Shown here piece by piece: positions 1 to 11,238 of a stretch of 64,000 bases of DNA. The first letter of the stretch is position 1. Every line of letters starts with the position of its first letter. Below the pieces are notes generated by a model, which did not search any database, was not told the origin of the DNA, and saw nothing but the letters and a program-made list of their open reading frames with translations. The DNA comes from Torymus aiolomorphi (taxonomy: Eukaryota > Arthropoda > Insecta > Hymenoptera > Torymidae): assembly GCA_036365515.1 (NCBI GenBank), contig CM070874.1, positions 109,877,235 to 109,941,234 on the forward strand, read 5' to 3'. A program made the translations under genes and the position numbers.

Positions 1-1212
1 CTTGCAATACAAAAAAAATTAACATTATATATTTAAAACTTAATAATAAACTTACATTTAACACGATTTAGCGTTTACTCTAAGCTTATTGTAATCTTAT
101 AACACTATTTTGGATTTTGGAATTTCTGCGCTTTTTACATTTTGTGAAGATGAGCAGCTGATTAAAATTTGTCATTATACTTTCCAGCATCATCTAGGAA
201 GTCAGTGTGATGCTTTCAACAAAGTCTAAAAAGCTACTCATCTTGACCATCGTTAATTGAGTTCGTTCGTTTACATGTCGTTGTCTAGTTTCATTCGGGA
301 GAAGCATTTTTTTTTGATGATTTTGACATCTTCTTTACGCGTAATCGAGTATCAACTTTGCTACTTACTTAATCTCGAACAAATCGCAAACTAACGAATT
401 TGTTTTCATTAAATTGAATTATTCTCCCGTTATAACGACTGATGGTGTATAGTTAATCATCTTTACAAATCTCTCAAAATAAATGCGGAATATTGATTTA
501 TAAATAATATATAGATGCAACATTTGAAATAATAAATAAAAAAAAAACAGTTACTGTCACTTCGTCTCATAGTACTGATCCTACAGTCAAAATAATGTCT
601 AATAATAATATTTCAAAGGAAGAATCTCTGCTACATTTCGCTAACTTCTCGCTAATTAGAGAACGATTATACTTATTTTGCATGCTTTTATGAAAATAGA
701 ATAAATAAATTCGCACATCCAATTTTTGGAAATTTACAAAATTTGGAGTGCACTGTCATACCGATTCAAGAACTTTTTCGTACATTGTCCAATCATGTCA
801 GAATTGGCCATAAGACGATACCAAAATTAAGGAATACAGTGTAGCCAGTCACCTGTTTTACATTCCCTCATTTCAGTTAATGAAAAATACATAAGCTCAA
901 GTTAGATTCAGGATTAACCTGATTCTATTCGTACGAAACAACCCTATGTAATCGGTTGAACATCAATCTCTACTCTAAGCTGAGTATTCTTTTACAACAA
1001 TGACAGTTAGTTCCAGAGTTCAAAACAGATTCTAAATAATTCGCGAGAATATGAGACAAAAACGAGCTCTGTACATTATCGTTATATGGTTCGTCGATAC
1101 TGTTACATCATTGTGATTGTCATCTTCGTGCGTTCATAATTCGTTCATATATATATTCGTATTGTGTGCGTCGTTATTCTCTCAGTCAATCATTGCTCGC
1201 TGCGTGTCCTTC
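1..1212. other. Downstream flank and 3' UTR region of the protease homologue
   Basis: AT-rich sequence after the stop codon. I find no AATAAA on the minus strand between 1212 and 1, only weaker AT-rich variants (for example TATAAA around 497-502). The poly(A) site therefore cannot be placed. No other gene is visible. Confidence 0.5.
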
Positions 1213-1425
1213 TTAAACGGGGGGCAGGTACTGGTTGGCTCCGGACGGTTGGGTACCTTGCTGACAGTCGCAGGGTACGCCGGGCTCGTGGTAGTGGATC
1301 TTGCTATCCTGCTTGGTGGGCGCGGGGTAGCTGCCGTACTCTACCTGGGGCTGGGTGTACCCAGATGAGCCCTGGCTGATCATGGCATTGACCCACTTGG
1401 TGTCGACCGTGGCGAAGGTCGCGAC
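1213..1425 (-). CDS. Shared last exon 10: C-terminus of the protease homologue
   Basis: Acceptor TTTTTCTCCCTCAG (AG at 1427-1426); stop codon TAA at 1215-1213. It encodes VATFATVDTKWVNAMISQGS, the final helix of the chymotrypsin fold (W-V-N motif), and then a tail rich in Pro, Tyr and Gln with PGVPCDCQQ and QYLPPV. The CDC pair in the tail is outside the usual domain. The upstream end of the open frame beyond the acceptor is intronic. Confidence 0.9.
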   Translation of the reverse strand, partial: VATFATVDTKWVNAMISQGSSGYTQPQVEYGSYPAPTKQDSKIHYHEPGVPCDCQQGTQPSGANQYLPPV

Positions 1426-2461
1426 CTGAGGGAGAAAAACACATAATGGAGCACGTCTTTCGAATGAAACGAGATCGCGATCGACGAATTCGAGCGCGAG
1501 AGGATGAGTCGAAAGTAAAAGAGAGAGAGCGAGAGAGAGAGATTGGTTGAATTTATTGCGCAAGAGAGGAGCGCATGGTTTTTGGCACGCCGAGAACGAC
1601 GCCGACCTTGGCGAGACAAGACGTCCTTTCTTCGAATTTGAAGTAGCGGGTTTTTTGTGCCGATTCATGATAGTGCGAATATCTGAGACGCATTATAATG
1701 GATCCGAATGGTATTGTCTGATATGGGAATGGAATTCCCAAATGTGATTCGTACTTAATTGCACTATTATAGTCGAATAAAGAAGCAAACAATTGGGAAT
1801 GACAGTGTTGACTGGCAAAAACCTTCTTTCATCGAGTCATGATTTTAGTAGTAATGATGAAGCGCGAAGATTAAAATTATACTAAAACGCTCATCTGAAT
1901 CTCAAATTGCCGAAAATTGAGAATCAAGAGGCACATTAATATATGCTCGTCCTTTCTAAATTTTTTTGAAGTAACATTGAGTAACGAAAGATCTCAATGA
2001 ATTATGCTAATGTAATTAGTGACTTTGAATTGAAATAACCAATGAAAATAAAAATTACCTTAATTTATTCTTTATAATCGATGTAATTTTTATTTTGGCT
2101 TAATTGTAATTTTTACGTTAAAGTAAATTTCACTACAACGAAAGGGAAGATTTAAAAAAAAAAAAAATACTTTTCCGAGACTAAAACATGAACTTTCATA
2201 ATTAACCAAATTGATATCATAATCAATTAGTGTGACCGTTACGTAAAATTGAAGAAATAATTCTCGATTGAAATGTCACAACGCTGATATCTATATTTCT
2301 CTAATGATCACAAGATTAGATTTTCCCCAGCACGTTATAATAAGCGCCATTAATATTCATACTTTCGAAAACTACGAAATTTATAATTCCCCCAATAAAG
2401 AAAGCCGCTCTAAAGAAACACATCGCAAACAGACCAACATAATTTCCGCTCGACTCTCTCC

Positions 2462-2504
<43 letters not shown>

Positions 2505-2542
2505 ACTCAGAAAGTTGATTTATCACGTGGCGGTTTCCTTAC
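1426..2542 (-). other. Intron between exons 9 and 10, with a (CT)n microsatellite
   Basis: Non-coding AT-rich DNA bounded by GT at 2542-2541 and AG at 1427-1426. A (CT)n run occupies about 2465-2502, with smaller AG-rich runs near 1520-1545. Nothing else is recognisable. Confidence 0.75.
2465..2502. repeat. (CT)n microsatellite
   Basis: About 18 uninterrupted CT units just upstream, on the plus strand, of the exon 9 donor. Confidence 0.95.
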
Positions 2543-2796
2543 CTGGTTGGTGGGCAGGCATCCGGTGTCCTGGCTGTACACACCGACGAGCTCATAGTTT
2601 CCATCGCCACGGTCGCAGGCCAGAGGTCCGCCAACGTCGACCTGGCACATGTTGTTGTTTTGGCGGTGAGCTTTCACGCAGACGAGGCTGTCGTCTATGT
2701 CGATGGGAGACTCGGCGCCCTGGAGACGGGTGCGGCACTGATCGCCGCTCATCACGTCCACGTCGATCTTGTGCATGAGAGCACCAGCCGCGTGAA
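2543..2796 (-). CDS. Shared exon 9: protease-like domain, catalytic Ser replaced by Val
   Basis: Acceptor ACTGTTGG on the plus strand (CCAACAG, AG at 2798-2797) and donor CAACCAG|GTAAGG (GT at 2542-2541). It encodes HAAGALMHKIDVDVMSGDQC, later DSLVCVKAHRQNNNMCQVDV and GGPLACDRGDGNYELVGVYS, ending GCLPTNQ. Where active trypsin-like enzymes have C-Q-G-D-S-G-G-P, this reads C-Q-V-D-V-G-G-P. The Ser codon is GTT, Val (2635-2633, residue 2246 of form A), and the preceding oxyanion Gly is also Val. The protein should therefore be catalytically dead, a trait of the SPH family. Confidence 0.92.
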
Positions 2797-3458
2797 CTGT
2801 TGGTACCGCGAGATCGTTAATATTAATATCGGTATAACGAGGAGGAATCGTTTTATTATGCTAAGATATAAAGTAAACAAAATTTTTTTTCGCGATGAAA
2901 TCAATCGAAAATTAAATCGTTTGTCGCAAATATTATTTTTAGAAGACAATATAAAGTTGCTGGTCCGTTGTCCCACCAAAATATTATTTAAAAATAAACT
3001 TTGATCGGTTAGATTAAAAATATGCGCAAGAGTCAATAAATTACTTTGTGTTGTCGGAAAAAAAAACAAAAATCATTTTAAAGTTAGAAAAGGATCCCTA
3101 TAATAAAATTACCATACTAACGGAAACTCCTCGATAAATAAAGTATTACGCAACGAGAAACCGTTTGCCATCAGCACACAATATATATTCCTACAACGCC
3201 GAATACATTATTGCAATCCAGAATTTTTTTTTTCTATCCTCCGAAAGCACTAACAATGCTGCATTCGCGTTTTTTTTCCACCCAAACACAAAAAACAAGC
3301 GTCGTACGCTCGCGCCAAATTTCGTGCCGGCACGACCGCATTCCGCGTCGATATAATTCATCGGCACAGACACGTGCGCGCGCGAGCTCTTTATGCATTA
3401 AAATTTATGAAAACTCCTGGAAGGCTATAAATAAAACGCAGTGCGTGTCGCGCATTAC
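2797..3458 (-). other. Intron between exons 8 and 9
   Basis: AT-rich with GT-AG ends. Long T runs near 2884, 3225 and 3270. No coding signal on either strand. Confidence 0.75.
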
Positions 3459-3748
3459 CTTGCAAAATAGTCTTGCCCCAGCCGGTGGAGATGCACTTTC
3501 TCTGCTGCTGGGTGATGGTGGAGGCGGGAGTTTGGCTGACGCAGATCGTGTCTACGTGGAGGTCGAGCTTCAACGGGTGCTCGAGGAAGAGCATGGCGGT
3601 GTCGAAGCCGGGCTCACCGGGTTGGTAGTTGGGATGAGCGACGATCTTGGAGACCTCGACGATCTCGAACTTGAGGGGCTCCTCGTGGTTGAGCTCGTAG
3701 CCGAGCTTCCACTCGCCGGCCTTGACGGACACGGTGTTGGGGGTCAAA
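3459..3748 (-). CDS. Shared exon 8: protease-like domain with catalytic-type Asp
   Basis: Acceptor TTTTCTTGCAG (AG at 3750-3749) and donor TTGCAAG|GTAATG (GT at 3458-3457). It encodes LTPNTVSVKAGEWKLGYELN, then EPLKFEIVEVSKIVAHPNYQ and PGEPGFDTAMLFLEHPLKLD, ending CISTGWGKTILQ. The FDTAML segment carries the triad Asp (residue 2144 of form A). VKAGEW and IVAHPNY are typical of clip-domain homologues, and STGWGK is the usual GWGK turn. Confidence 0.9.
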
Positions 3749-4415
3749 CTGCAAGAAAAGGGGGGAGGAGAAAAGACGAGGACGATGATGAGGTTAATGA
3801 TTGTTATTGAGTTACGTATGCGTTGTTTGGCTGTTGCAAGCGGTAATTAGCCGAGCGATAAGTTGCATCATTTCGAGAGGCAATTTGACGATTGAAAAAG
3901 TGGGTAATTTAAATAAAATGTAGAATGGACGGGAGGCTGGCTGCTGCTGTGTAGCCAGCGATTCTTCAAAGTATATTATGCTAATATTTTTTATTTAATG
4001 CGTTATTATAATTTCGGCATAAAAGAAGATTTATACGGGCTGTGCATCCGTTCGGTAAAAAATCTACAATTAATTTTTTTACAGAATAATTGATTCTTTA
4101 CGATTAGCGAGATAAATATCTGAATTTAAAGTGTGTTTTTGTCCAATGATATTTATAAATTTAATTGGAATGTAGGTATTAGGCAATCCAATATCATCCA
4201 TTCAAAAAATCGTTGAGAATTCAAGTGTTGTTTTTACAGTTTTGCAAAAAATGCTAATGTCATATAAAATCAAATAAAAATATAGAGTGGTAGAGCTTTA
4301 CATAAGAGGGCTTTTAATTTTTTCATTCAAAGTAATAATAGGTTACTGCAACTGTACACAGTAGTTTTCAATAAAAAAAAAGTTAAGTAAGGGTCTATAA
4401 AGGAAAGAAGCTTAC
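3749..4415 (-). other. Intron between exons 7 and 8
   Basis: AT-rich with GT-AG ends. I see no genes, repeats or regulatory motifs that can be supported. Confidence 0.75.
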
Positions 4416-4570
4416 CCATAGACGCAGTGAGCAGCGGTCATGACTAGGTTGGGCGAAATAATGACACCAGAGCAGAGCAGTTTCTTCTCAGTGTTGGACA
4501 GGATCATCGCCTGCCATGGGATCTCGCCAAAAGCGACATCGACGTCACCGAGTCCACCGCTGTGTTGGAC
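4416..4570 (-). CDS. Shared exon 7: protease-like domain with catalytic-type His
   Basis: The acceptor is GATGTATAG (AG at 4572-4571) and the donor is TATGG|GTAAGC (GT at 4415-4414). It encodes VQHSGGLGDVDVAFGEIPWQ, then AMILSNTEKKLLCSGVIISP and NLVMTAAHCVY. This covers the FGEIPWQ entry strand, the CSGVIISP strand and the TAAHC motif. The His (codon 4429-4427, residue 2091 of form A) is intact. Confidence 0.9.
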
Positions 4571-5241
4571 CTATACATCACAGGCGTTGAAAACAAGAGT
4601 AAAACACCGAGGATCTAGTGAAAGATGTGTCAAAGAAAACGAAAGCGTCCGAAAGCGCGACGAAAGTGGCTGCGATAGATCGCCCATAGGTGGACGGATA
4701 ATAATGACGCAACGATGAAATTTGACTCCCCACGTGAGCGTGGGACTGTTGGGCAACGCGATAAAAAATATTCCGCTTGGCGCGCTTTCTATGCAAAAAT
4801 TTGCAGCACGCTCGTCGGCCGGTATAAACCGATCAGAGATACCTGGTGCCGATTTTTCCTAATTATATTAGTCATTGCGAAATTGGAAAAAGCGCGTACC
4901 ACGTGATAATCACATTTGTGTGTGTGTGTGTGTGAAAGTGTGAAACTGTTAAATGTGCGTTTATCGATCGATTGCCGCGCGTTTCATTTACACATATACT
5001 GTCTCCGAGGCCCAACGAGTGTCAAACGGAGAAACCGCGAGGCGACGAGCTGTTAATTAGGGGCGGCTTATCATGCAACACGTCGTTTTCCGTTATCGGA
5101 CAGCTCGAAACGTTGTTAATGGGGTCTTTTATGCCGACTTTCGGAAATCTCTTGATGTTATAATCACTTCGAATTAACACGTATTAACTATTTTTTGTCT
5201 TATTAAATTCGACTTTCGACGATACATATACACACACATAC
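4571..5241 (-). other. Intron between exons 6 and 7, with a short (GT)n
   Basis: Mixed composition with GT-AG ends. A short GT run sits at about 4915-4934 and a CA run at the exon 6 donor. Several short open frames occur but none has coding character. Confidence 0.7.
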
Positions 5242-6603
5242 CTTGTTGACTATTCCACATTGGGCACCAGGGGTGTGGGCCTCGATGACAGGTGGGTTGG
5301 CGCTGACGGAGGTCGAGGAGATGGTCTGTCCTTTGGTGAATCCAGGGAACGAGGGAAGAGATGGGAACGAGAAGCTGGGCTTGGGGAAGTCCTGGAAGAA
5401 TCCGGGTTTCTTGGTGGTGGAGGGGAAGGATACCTCGGGAACATCAGCGGGAGCGTTGACGATCTCGGTGTCTTCAACGGCGACGGGTCTGTTGAAGGGG
5501 TTCAGGTTGTTGATCTGCTGGGTGATCTGGTTGGGGATGTCCTGGAAGTTGGGGAAATTGGGCAGACTGGGCAGACCGGCGAAAGTCTTGGCCGGCTGGG
5601 AGATCTTAACGGGCTGATTGGCGTGGATGGTCTGCTGATGAGGCTGCTGCTGCTGGGTGCTGAACGGAGCCGGTTGGAAAGGCTGGGGCTTGAAAGACTG
5701 GGTTTGGAAAGCCTGTTGGACGACCTGCTTCACTGGCGTTTGGGTAACATGCTGGAAGGTTGCGGTCTGAGGCTGGTGCTGGTGGACGATTTGCTTCACT
5801 GGCGTTTGAGCAACGTGCTGGAATGTCGGGGTCTGGGGCTGATGGTGTTTGACGACCTGTTGCACTGACGTTTGGGTAACGTGCTGGAAGGTCGGGGTCT
5901 GGGGCTGGTGGTGTTGGACGACCTGTTGCACTGGCGTTTGGGAAACGTGCTGGAAGGTCGGGGTCTGGGGCTGGTGGTGTTGGACGACCTGTTGCACTGG
6001 CGTTTGGGAAACGTGCTGGAAGGTCGGGGTCTGGGGCTGGTGGTGTTGAACGACCTGTTGCACTGGCGTTTGGGTAACGTGCTGGAAGGTCGAGGCCGGG
6101 TGATGTTGGACGACCTGCTGCTGGGGAATGTGCTGGAAGGTCTGCTGAGGCTGGTGGTGCTGAACAACTTCGACGACCTGCTTCACTGGCGTTTGGGAAA
6201 TATGCTGAATAGGCTGGACGACCTGGGGTGTCTGAATACCGACGACCTTAGTCGACTGGAAACTCGACTGGGGCTGAAGATTGTTCGGGAGGAAAGGATT
6301 GACGTGCTGGAAGGGCGCGGGTGACTGGGGAATGATCTTGGCGGGCTGGGGCACTGACTGAGGTCGCAGTGGCTGGAATGTTGACTGCTGGGGCAATACG
6401 GGCTTGTGGGGCGTCTGCACGGACTGAACCACTTTGACGGGCTTCTTGAGCTTAGTCTTGGAGAGGTTGAGGAAGCTCGGGAAGCCCTGTTCGTCGAAAC
6501 CACCAGAGTAGTTGGCGGGCAGGTTGCCTGCTGGCCACGGGTCGACGTAGTTGGGGTCACGGCAGCACTTGCCGATCACACCGTTGTCTGGGTTCTTACA
6601 GTC
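5242..6603 (-). CDS. Shared exon 6: end of CLIP-2, Gln/His/Pro repeat region, start of protease-like domain
   Basis: The acceptor is TGTGTAG (AG at 6605-6604) and the donor is AACAAG|GTATGTGT (GT at 5241-5240). The 454 codons open with DCKNPDNGVIGKCCRDPNYV and then DPWPAGNLP, which completes CLIP-2 (C-x10-CC). A long Gln-, Pro- and His-rich region follows, with about seven 22-aa repeats built on QTPVQQVVQHHQPQTPTFQH. A Phe/Pro-rich stretch (PSFSFPSLPSFPGF) precedes GAQCGIVNK, the cysteine that usually tethers the clip part to the protease domain. There is no RIVGG-type activation site. The open frame runs past the donor, but the next exon restores the conserved fold only if the donor is used. 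Confidence 0.9.
5720..6225 (-). repeat. Coding 66-bp (22-aa) tandem repeats, Gln/His/Pro-rich
   Basis: About seven copies of a unit ending TFQHV and containing QTPVQQVVQHHQPQ. The three central copies are nearly identical, outer copies are more diverged, and there are shorter units at the amino end. The period is a multiple of three. The long plus-strand frame over this region is its antisense shadow. Confidence 0.85.
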
Positions 6604-7704
6604 CTACACACACACACGAAATGAACATAAATTAGCATAATGAATAAGAGGCTGTTGCTGTTACCGCCGCGGCTGCTGCTGCAACGGACACTCCTTTTAT
6701 GGATCCCGGAAAAGATTTCGGTGTCTAAGCTATAGCCTTACTCATAAGTGTTTTTTCATCCCGCCGAATAGTAGAGTACGATCTTGATATTTCGATGTTT
6801 CATACTGTCTTTTTTTTTACGGAAAACGTGAATCACTTGGTAGCGGAAAAAAATTGTCGTCTGGGATGAGTCACCCGAGTGACTTATAAGGTGAATTAAA
6901 TGAATTCCGAAAGCCCGTTATTGCGGGCATATCTTTTAGAAAGTTTGGTAAACCCGGAATAAGTAGTAATAGGCGAAAATGTGCGGACATTCATATATTT
7001 ATATATAGATATGCACGCACAGTCAGTTGATAATTTCAGCGGCCGGCTTTTATTAGCTTTCCCAAATGTGTAAACCGGTCAGTATATATTTCTTTACTTT
7101 ACATTATTACACTGATTGATGGCACGAGTTACGTGTCTTCCCTTGGGCGATAATTACCGTATGAAGAAATGAAGTTTAAAATAAAAGGACACGTTGCATT
7201 AACTTACGTGTGCATCTGCGCGTACGCGCGAAAAAAAGATTATCAAATATTTTATTATAATGAGCTTTTCGCTTTTGATATCGAAATAAAATACAGACTC
7301 GCAATGGCATTAGCTAGTCATTAGACGTTACTTATACATTAGTTAACACTAGCTCAATAAAAAATTGAGGTAAATCTGTTTACTAATTTCTGCACCCGAT
7401 ACTTAAGCAGTTAATTACTCCAATAAAAATTCATATATATTATTGAACAAAAAGCCTTTTTAATTCCACGAAGATAATATACTGCCGAAAAACTCGAGCT
7501 ACTTTTACATTTATGTAAAGAAAGAGCGTATTACTCACTCTTGTACAAAAATGTAAAAGTATGCCGAATAAAGCTACAAAATTATCTTCACATAATTATA
7601 GTCAGCGACAAATAAAATACTTTCTACTTAACTTTTTAAGTTTATCGAAATAATCTACTTTCGAGCATCTAAACTCTCGGAAATCCAGAAAATCCTCCAC
7701 TTAC
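6604..7704 (-). other. Intron between exons 5 and 6
   Basis: AT-rich, bounded by GT at 7704-7703 and AG at 6605-6604. It splits the CLIP-2 domain. Nothing else is recognisable. Confidence 0.75.
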
Positions 7705-7892
7705 CACCATGGGCACACGTCGGAGCTTCTGGTCCTCGGTGAGCGAGACTGGCGACTCGCTGATTGTACCCAGGATCGTGCAGTACTGCTCCTCGACGCA
7801 GATCAGGGCTGCGGCGCATCCCAATTGCGGCTCTGGCACCGTGAACTGCGGCTGGGCGTTCGTCGGTTCGCCCAGGTCCTCGCGACCGGAGT
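7705..7892 (-). CDS. Shared exon 5: most of CLIP-2
   Basis: Acceptor ACACATTGCAG (AG at 7894-7893) and donor ATGGTG|GTAAGTGG (GT at 7704-7703). The 62 codons include LGCAAALICVEEQYCTILGT and PVSLTEDQKLRRVPMV. Cysteines follow C-x5-C-x5-C, the first half of a CLIP domain; cysteines 4 to 6 come from the next exon. The RVPM-D-C segment before the fourth Cys is characteristic of the scarface-like CLIP-A group, from family memory. This is the first exon common to all three predicted forms. Confidence 0.88.
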
Positions 7893-8792
7893 CTGCAATG
7901 TGTTCGCGGATTCGTCAGAAAAATTAAGGCCAGCCGTGCGCGTTTATTTCATTTTCTCTCTTTCTCTCTCTCTCTCGTTTTTTTTTTCTCGCATGAAGGA
8001 TGCCGCCGCAAAAGGCTGGCTGCACTTTCACGAGAAAGTATGTATGTATATATGTACATATTCGCGCGTGTATATGGGTATATATCCTTGTATGCACGCG
8101 AGCGCGTCCCGATATCAAATATTTATAAGCGCGAAGGGATTGCGCTTCGCGAATTCGCTGCAAGTGGTTAATGGCTTGTCGCGTGCGTATATGTGCGTGC
8201 GTAAGTGCGTGCATTGTAAATAAAGCTTCGAGTGTTGAATGCAGACGTGGTCAGCATTGCGGGGAATGAACAGACGATGTATTATATTTATGGGTTTTGA
8301 AATAAAGATGCGCGTAGTAAATGTACGATTTATAACGCGAATATTACAAATTGTACGTTTATTATACGCGTCTTTATTAATATAATTTACGTCGTTTAAT
8401 ATAGTATTCGTTTTAATTTATTTATACCTTAGTAATCGTTTCAACTCGACGTTCAACGATATTTATGATATTATAAACAAACGCTACACGTTGAAAATGC
8501 TACTGGCTATGTAGAAGAAAAGGATTATATTATTGCAAAGATAAAATGTAAAAGAAAAGAGTATTAATTTTCTCATATTATTTTTTTTTTTTCAAAATAT
8601 GCAAAAGATTGCTAAAGTATTTACCGATCCTTGACCACAATGCATATAACGAGAATTAATTTATCACGCTCCAAAGCATTAAAAATATACTTAATCGTTT
8701 CTACGTGTGCGACCACGTCGATCTCTAGGAATCTACAAAAATCTTCCGGCAATTCGCGTTTTTAACCATTAAGCACAACATTGCCAACTTAC
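7893..8792 (-). other. Intron between exon C1 and exon 5
   Basis: A CT/T-rich run sits at about 7952-7990. AT-rich thereafter with no coding signal. In forms A and B this stretch is part of the longer intron from 11082 to 7893. Confidence 0.7.
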
Positions 8793-8862
8793 ACTGGGCC
8801 TGCGCACCGCGCTGCAGCACTAGGAATAGAACAATAATCACTGAACACTTTGCGTACGCCAT
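8793..8862 (-). CDS. Exon C1: second alternative first coding exon with signal peptide
   Basis: ATG at 8862-8860 opens MAYAKCSVIIVLFLVLQRGA then QAQ, a compact signal peptide with a VIIVLFLVL core and likely cleavage after AQA. The donor CCAGT|GTAAGTTG (GT at 8792-8791) leaves T, which joins AC of exon 7705-7892 to make Tyr and reads YSGREDLGEP. The form made from here is 843 aa: almost only CLIP-2, the Gln/His repeats and the protease-like domain. Confidence 0.8.
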
Positions 8863-9099
8863 GGCTACCGATTGTTTCTTTCTATTGTTCCTCTCCGAAC
8901 ACCACTTTTGCCTTAACTCTCGAAAACAATTCGGTAATCAAAGAAGAAGAAGAAGAAGAAAAACCACCGAAGGGCCGACGAGCTCGATGAGTACGATATC
9001 ACGCGCGCGCTCACTCACACGTGTATATACGTATATACACACAGGACAATTTGCCTCGGTACACGCCGGCGGCTCTCAATGGCCGAGCAGTTAAGAAAG

Positions 9100-9139
9100 A
9101 CTGAAGCTCTCCCAGGCGCGGACAAGCGTCTTATATATA
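9100..9139 (-). promoter_or_regulatory. Promoter C: TATATATAAG box plus TCAGT initiator
   Basis: On the minus strand TATATATAAG occupies 9139-9130 and TCAGT lies at 9104-9100. The A at 9102 is 33 bases after the first T of TATAAG. The leader to the ATG at 8862 would be about 240 bases. The layout copies promoters A and B. Confidence 0.7.
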
Positions 9140-10064
9140 CACAGCACGTTACCGGGACACACGAGACGAGCGCGCGCGCGCCCGCGCCGCGAGAGCTCTC
9201 GGCAGCGATGGCGCGCGCAGGAGGCTCAATTAATGATCCAACTACCTGCCGATTATCTCGCCACTTTCTTTCTCCCGTATTATACACGCGCGCCATGGTT
9301 CTATCGATTTCCTCACGCCCGGTGAGCGCGTGCGAACGCGAATCGACGACGGGATCTCCGGAAGAGGCGCGCGTTAGCTCGCGTCACCGTAGGTTATCGT
9401 AATAGGTGTTACATATGTGCGGTTGTGTCGCGGTGCGAGATGCCCGGTATCTGTTACGCCCGGCCGGGTTAATAAGCGGCGAGATGAATGTGTATGGATG
9501 AGGCTTTTTTGGTGCGGTATTTCGAGGCCAATTTTAGAAGGTGTTAAAATGTTTTTTTTTCGTTTGACTTTTTTTTAAAAAAAAGGTAATGAAATTGGCG
9601 GCTGGGATGAATTAATCTATGGTACCGGAGCTGTAGGTTGTTTACATGAATATTTTTGGAAATGCAAAAGGAGGATTTTCAATGAGAGTATTGATAATAT
9701 GGAAAGATTAATTTCATTGTAATACGTTGCATTATTAATAATTTGACGTTACGCAAGTCAGTGCAGGACACGAAGTTTAAACATTTAATATACTGACAAA
9801 CACCTTTCTCTTTCGACAAAAGTGAAGAAAAAAATGTATTTGACGTCGAATAATTCGGTACCTGGAATTGATATGTGAAATTCTGTGATAATGTCTACTT
9901 TTTAACAGAAATTTCACACCACAGAGCGCAAGTTTCGCAAAAAGTCGTTCATTGGAACATGTCAACCCTTTGATCGTTTTTTAATTACTGTGTTTACATC
10001 TGATGTATACATTCTTTCTAATAAACGATTCTTTCGTTTACGTGATATAGTGTAGTGCGAATTA

Positions 10065-10118
<54 letters not shown>
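10065..10118. repeat. (AAT)n microsatellite
   Basis: About 18 AAT units without interruption. Confidence 0.95.
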
Positions 10119-10120
<2 letters not shown>

Positions 10121-10186
10121 TAGTAATAATTATATGTTATATGTAGTTATACAAAAAATTATAAAAAAATTTAAACGACCGTCACG

Positions 10187-10352
10187 AACCCAATTAATAA
10201 TCAACTAAGTAAACGACAAAACCCAACTAATATAATCCATTAGAATGTAACAATAATATCTACTTCGTGGAATTCCTTTCTATCCGGTGTTAGGAATGTA
10301 ACTTTTTAGCGAAAAGCGATTGTTATTTGGGGCCTGATTATTAATTGGGTCC
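10187..10352. mobile_element. Possible short MITE with ACCCAATTAATAATCA ends
   Basis: ACCCAATTAATAATCA at 10187-10202 is repeated inverted as TGATTATTAATTGGGT at about 10336-10352. The interior of roughly 130 bases is non-coding. No clear target duplication is seen, so the mobile origin is only a suggestion. Confidence 0.35.
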
Positions 10353-11082
10353 ACGAAGATGTTTATGAGCAATTGTCGTATTAGTACACATTTATTTTAT
10401 TTGATACAAATCATCATCGTAACATACATTGTTAAGCTGTTTTAATCATGGTAGCACATATATATGTTAGTTACAAAAAATATATATTAGGTATATTAGG
10501 TTTCAAAACCATCTTTGGAATTCGGACGATTAATAATATAAATAAATTTAGTGGTGCCTCAAATAAAGTAAGCGTTTGACGGGTGGATGAGTAACCATTT
10601 CGAGTACCAACAAAACGCCTTTCCTGTTACTACGCAACTACTCCATAACGATTCTCGCCAAAATGATTAGTATTAAATCTGAAAAGCGTTTCATGGGTAC
10701 TCGAATACACTACGAGGGTTAAAACACAAAACATCTAATGTATAAAAAAAAGAGTTTTCTACAATAACCGCAACCAATTATAAAAAAAAAAATAATCCCC
10801 CCTAACTAAAACCCACTATGGCACTCAAGTCCACAATACCACCTTTCCACACTTCCATCTACATAAACTACGTGCCGAATTCCATTCCCCTATACATAAA
10901 ACTAAAAAATCCTGCTCTCCTCTCCGCTCGCTCTCGCAAAAAACGACGTTTTATTCTCTCAGCCAGGAGCGATATCGAGCGACCGGAGGGAGATAATTCT
11001 ATGCGATATATCTATAAATTTATATATGTGAGTGTGTGTAGTGTCTACGCGTCCGCGTACGGACTAAAAGCGATTTGCATAC

Positions 11083-11238
11083 CCTCGGGCGCGGGGGGCT
11101 TGGCGAAGGCGGGCACGTTGCTCGAGGGCTCGCTTCCGATCGGCGGCAGGTAGCCGTTCGAGGCCGCGCCGCCGCCGCTGTTGTCGCCAGCGCTCAGGTC
11201 TACCTCACCGAAGAGGCCGCCGTCAGGCGAGCTTGGAC
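11083..11238 (-). CDS. Shared exon 4: Gly/Pro/acidic linker (cassette)
   Basis: Acceptor TTTCTATTCCAG (AG at 11240-11239) and donor CGAGG|GTATGC (GT at 11082-11081). It encodes PSSPDGGLFGEVDLSAGDN, then SGGGAASNGYLPPIGSEPSS and NVPAFAKPPAPE: a low-complexity acidic, Gly- and Pro-rich linker with no recognisable domain. Its 156 bases start and end in phase 1, so it can be included or skipped without changing frame. In forms A and B it lies just ahead of the CLIP-2 exon; form C lacks it because its start is downstream. Confidence 0.82.

Larger units (their letters stand above)
9140..11082. other. Upstream of promoter C; intron for forms A and B
   Basis: The first few hundred bases are CpG-rich and may hold promoter C control elements. 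Further up lie an (AAT)n microsatellite at about 10065-10118 and a small inverted repeat at 10187-10352. No genes are seen. Confidence 0.6.

Noticed and set aside
3211..3810. 199-aa plus-strand frame
   Set aside because: It overlaps exon 8 antisense; no domain, and the exon on the minus strand has clear protease motifs.
5260..5868. 202-aa plus-strand open frame over exon 6
   Set aside because: It is the antisense of the Gln/His/Pro repeats, has Leu/Gly-rich repeat composition and no splice or start context. The minus strand carries the domain.
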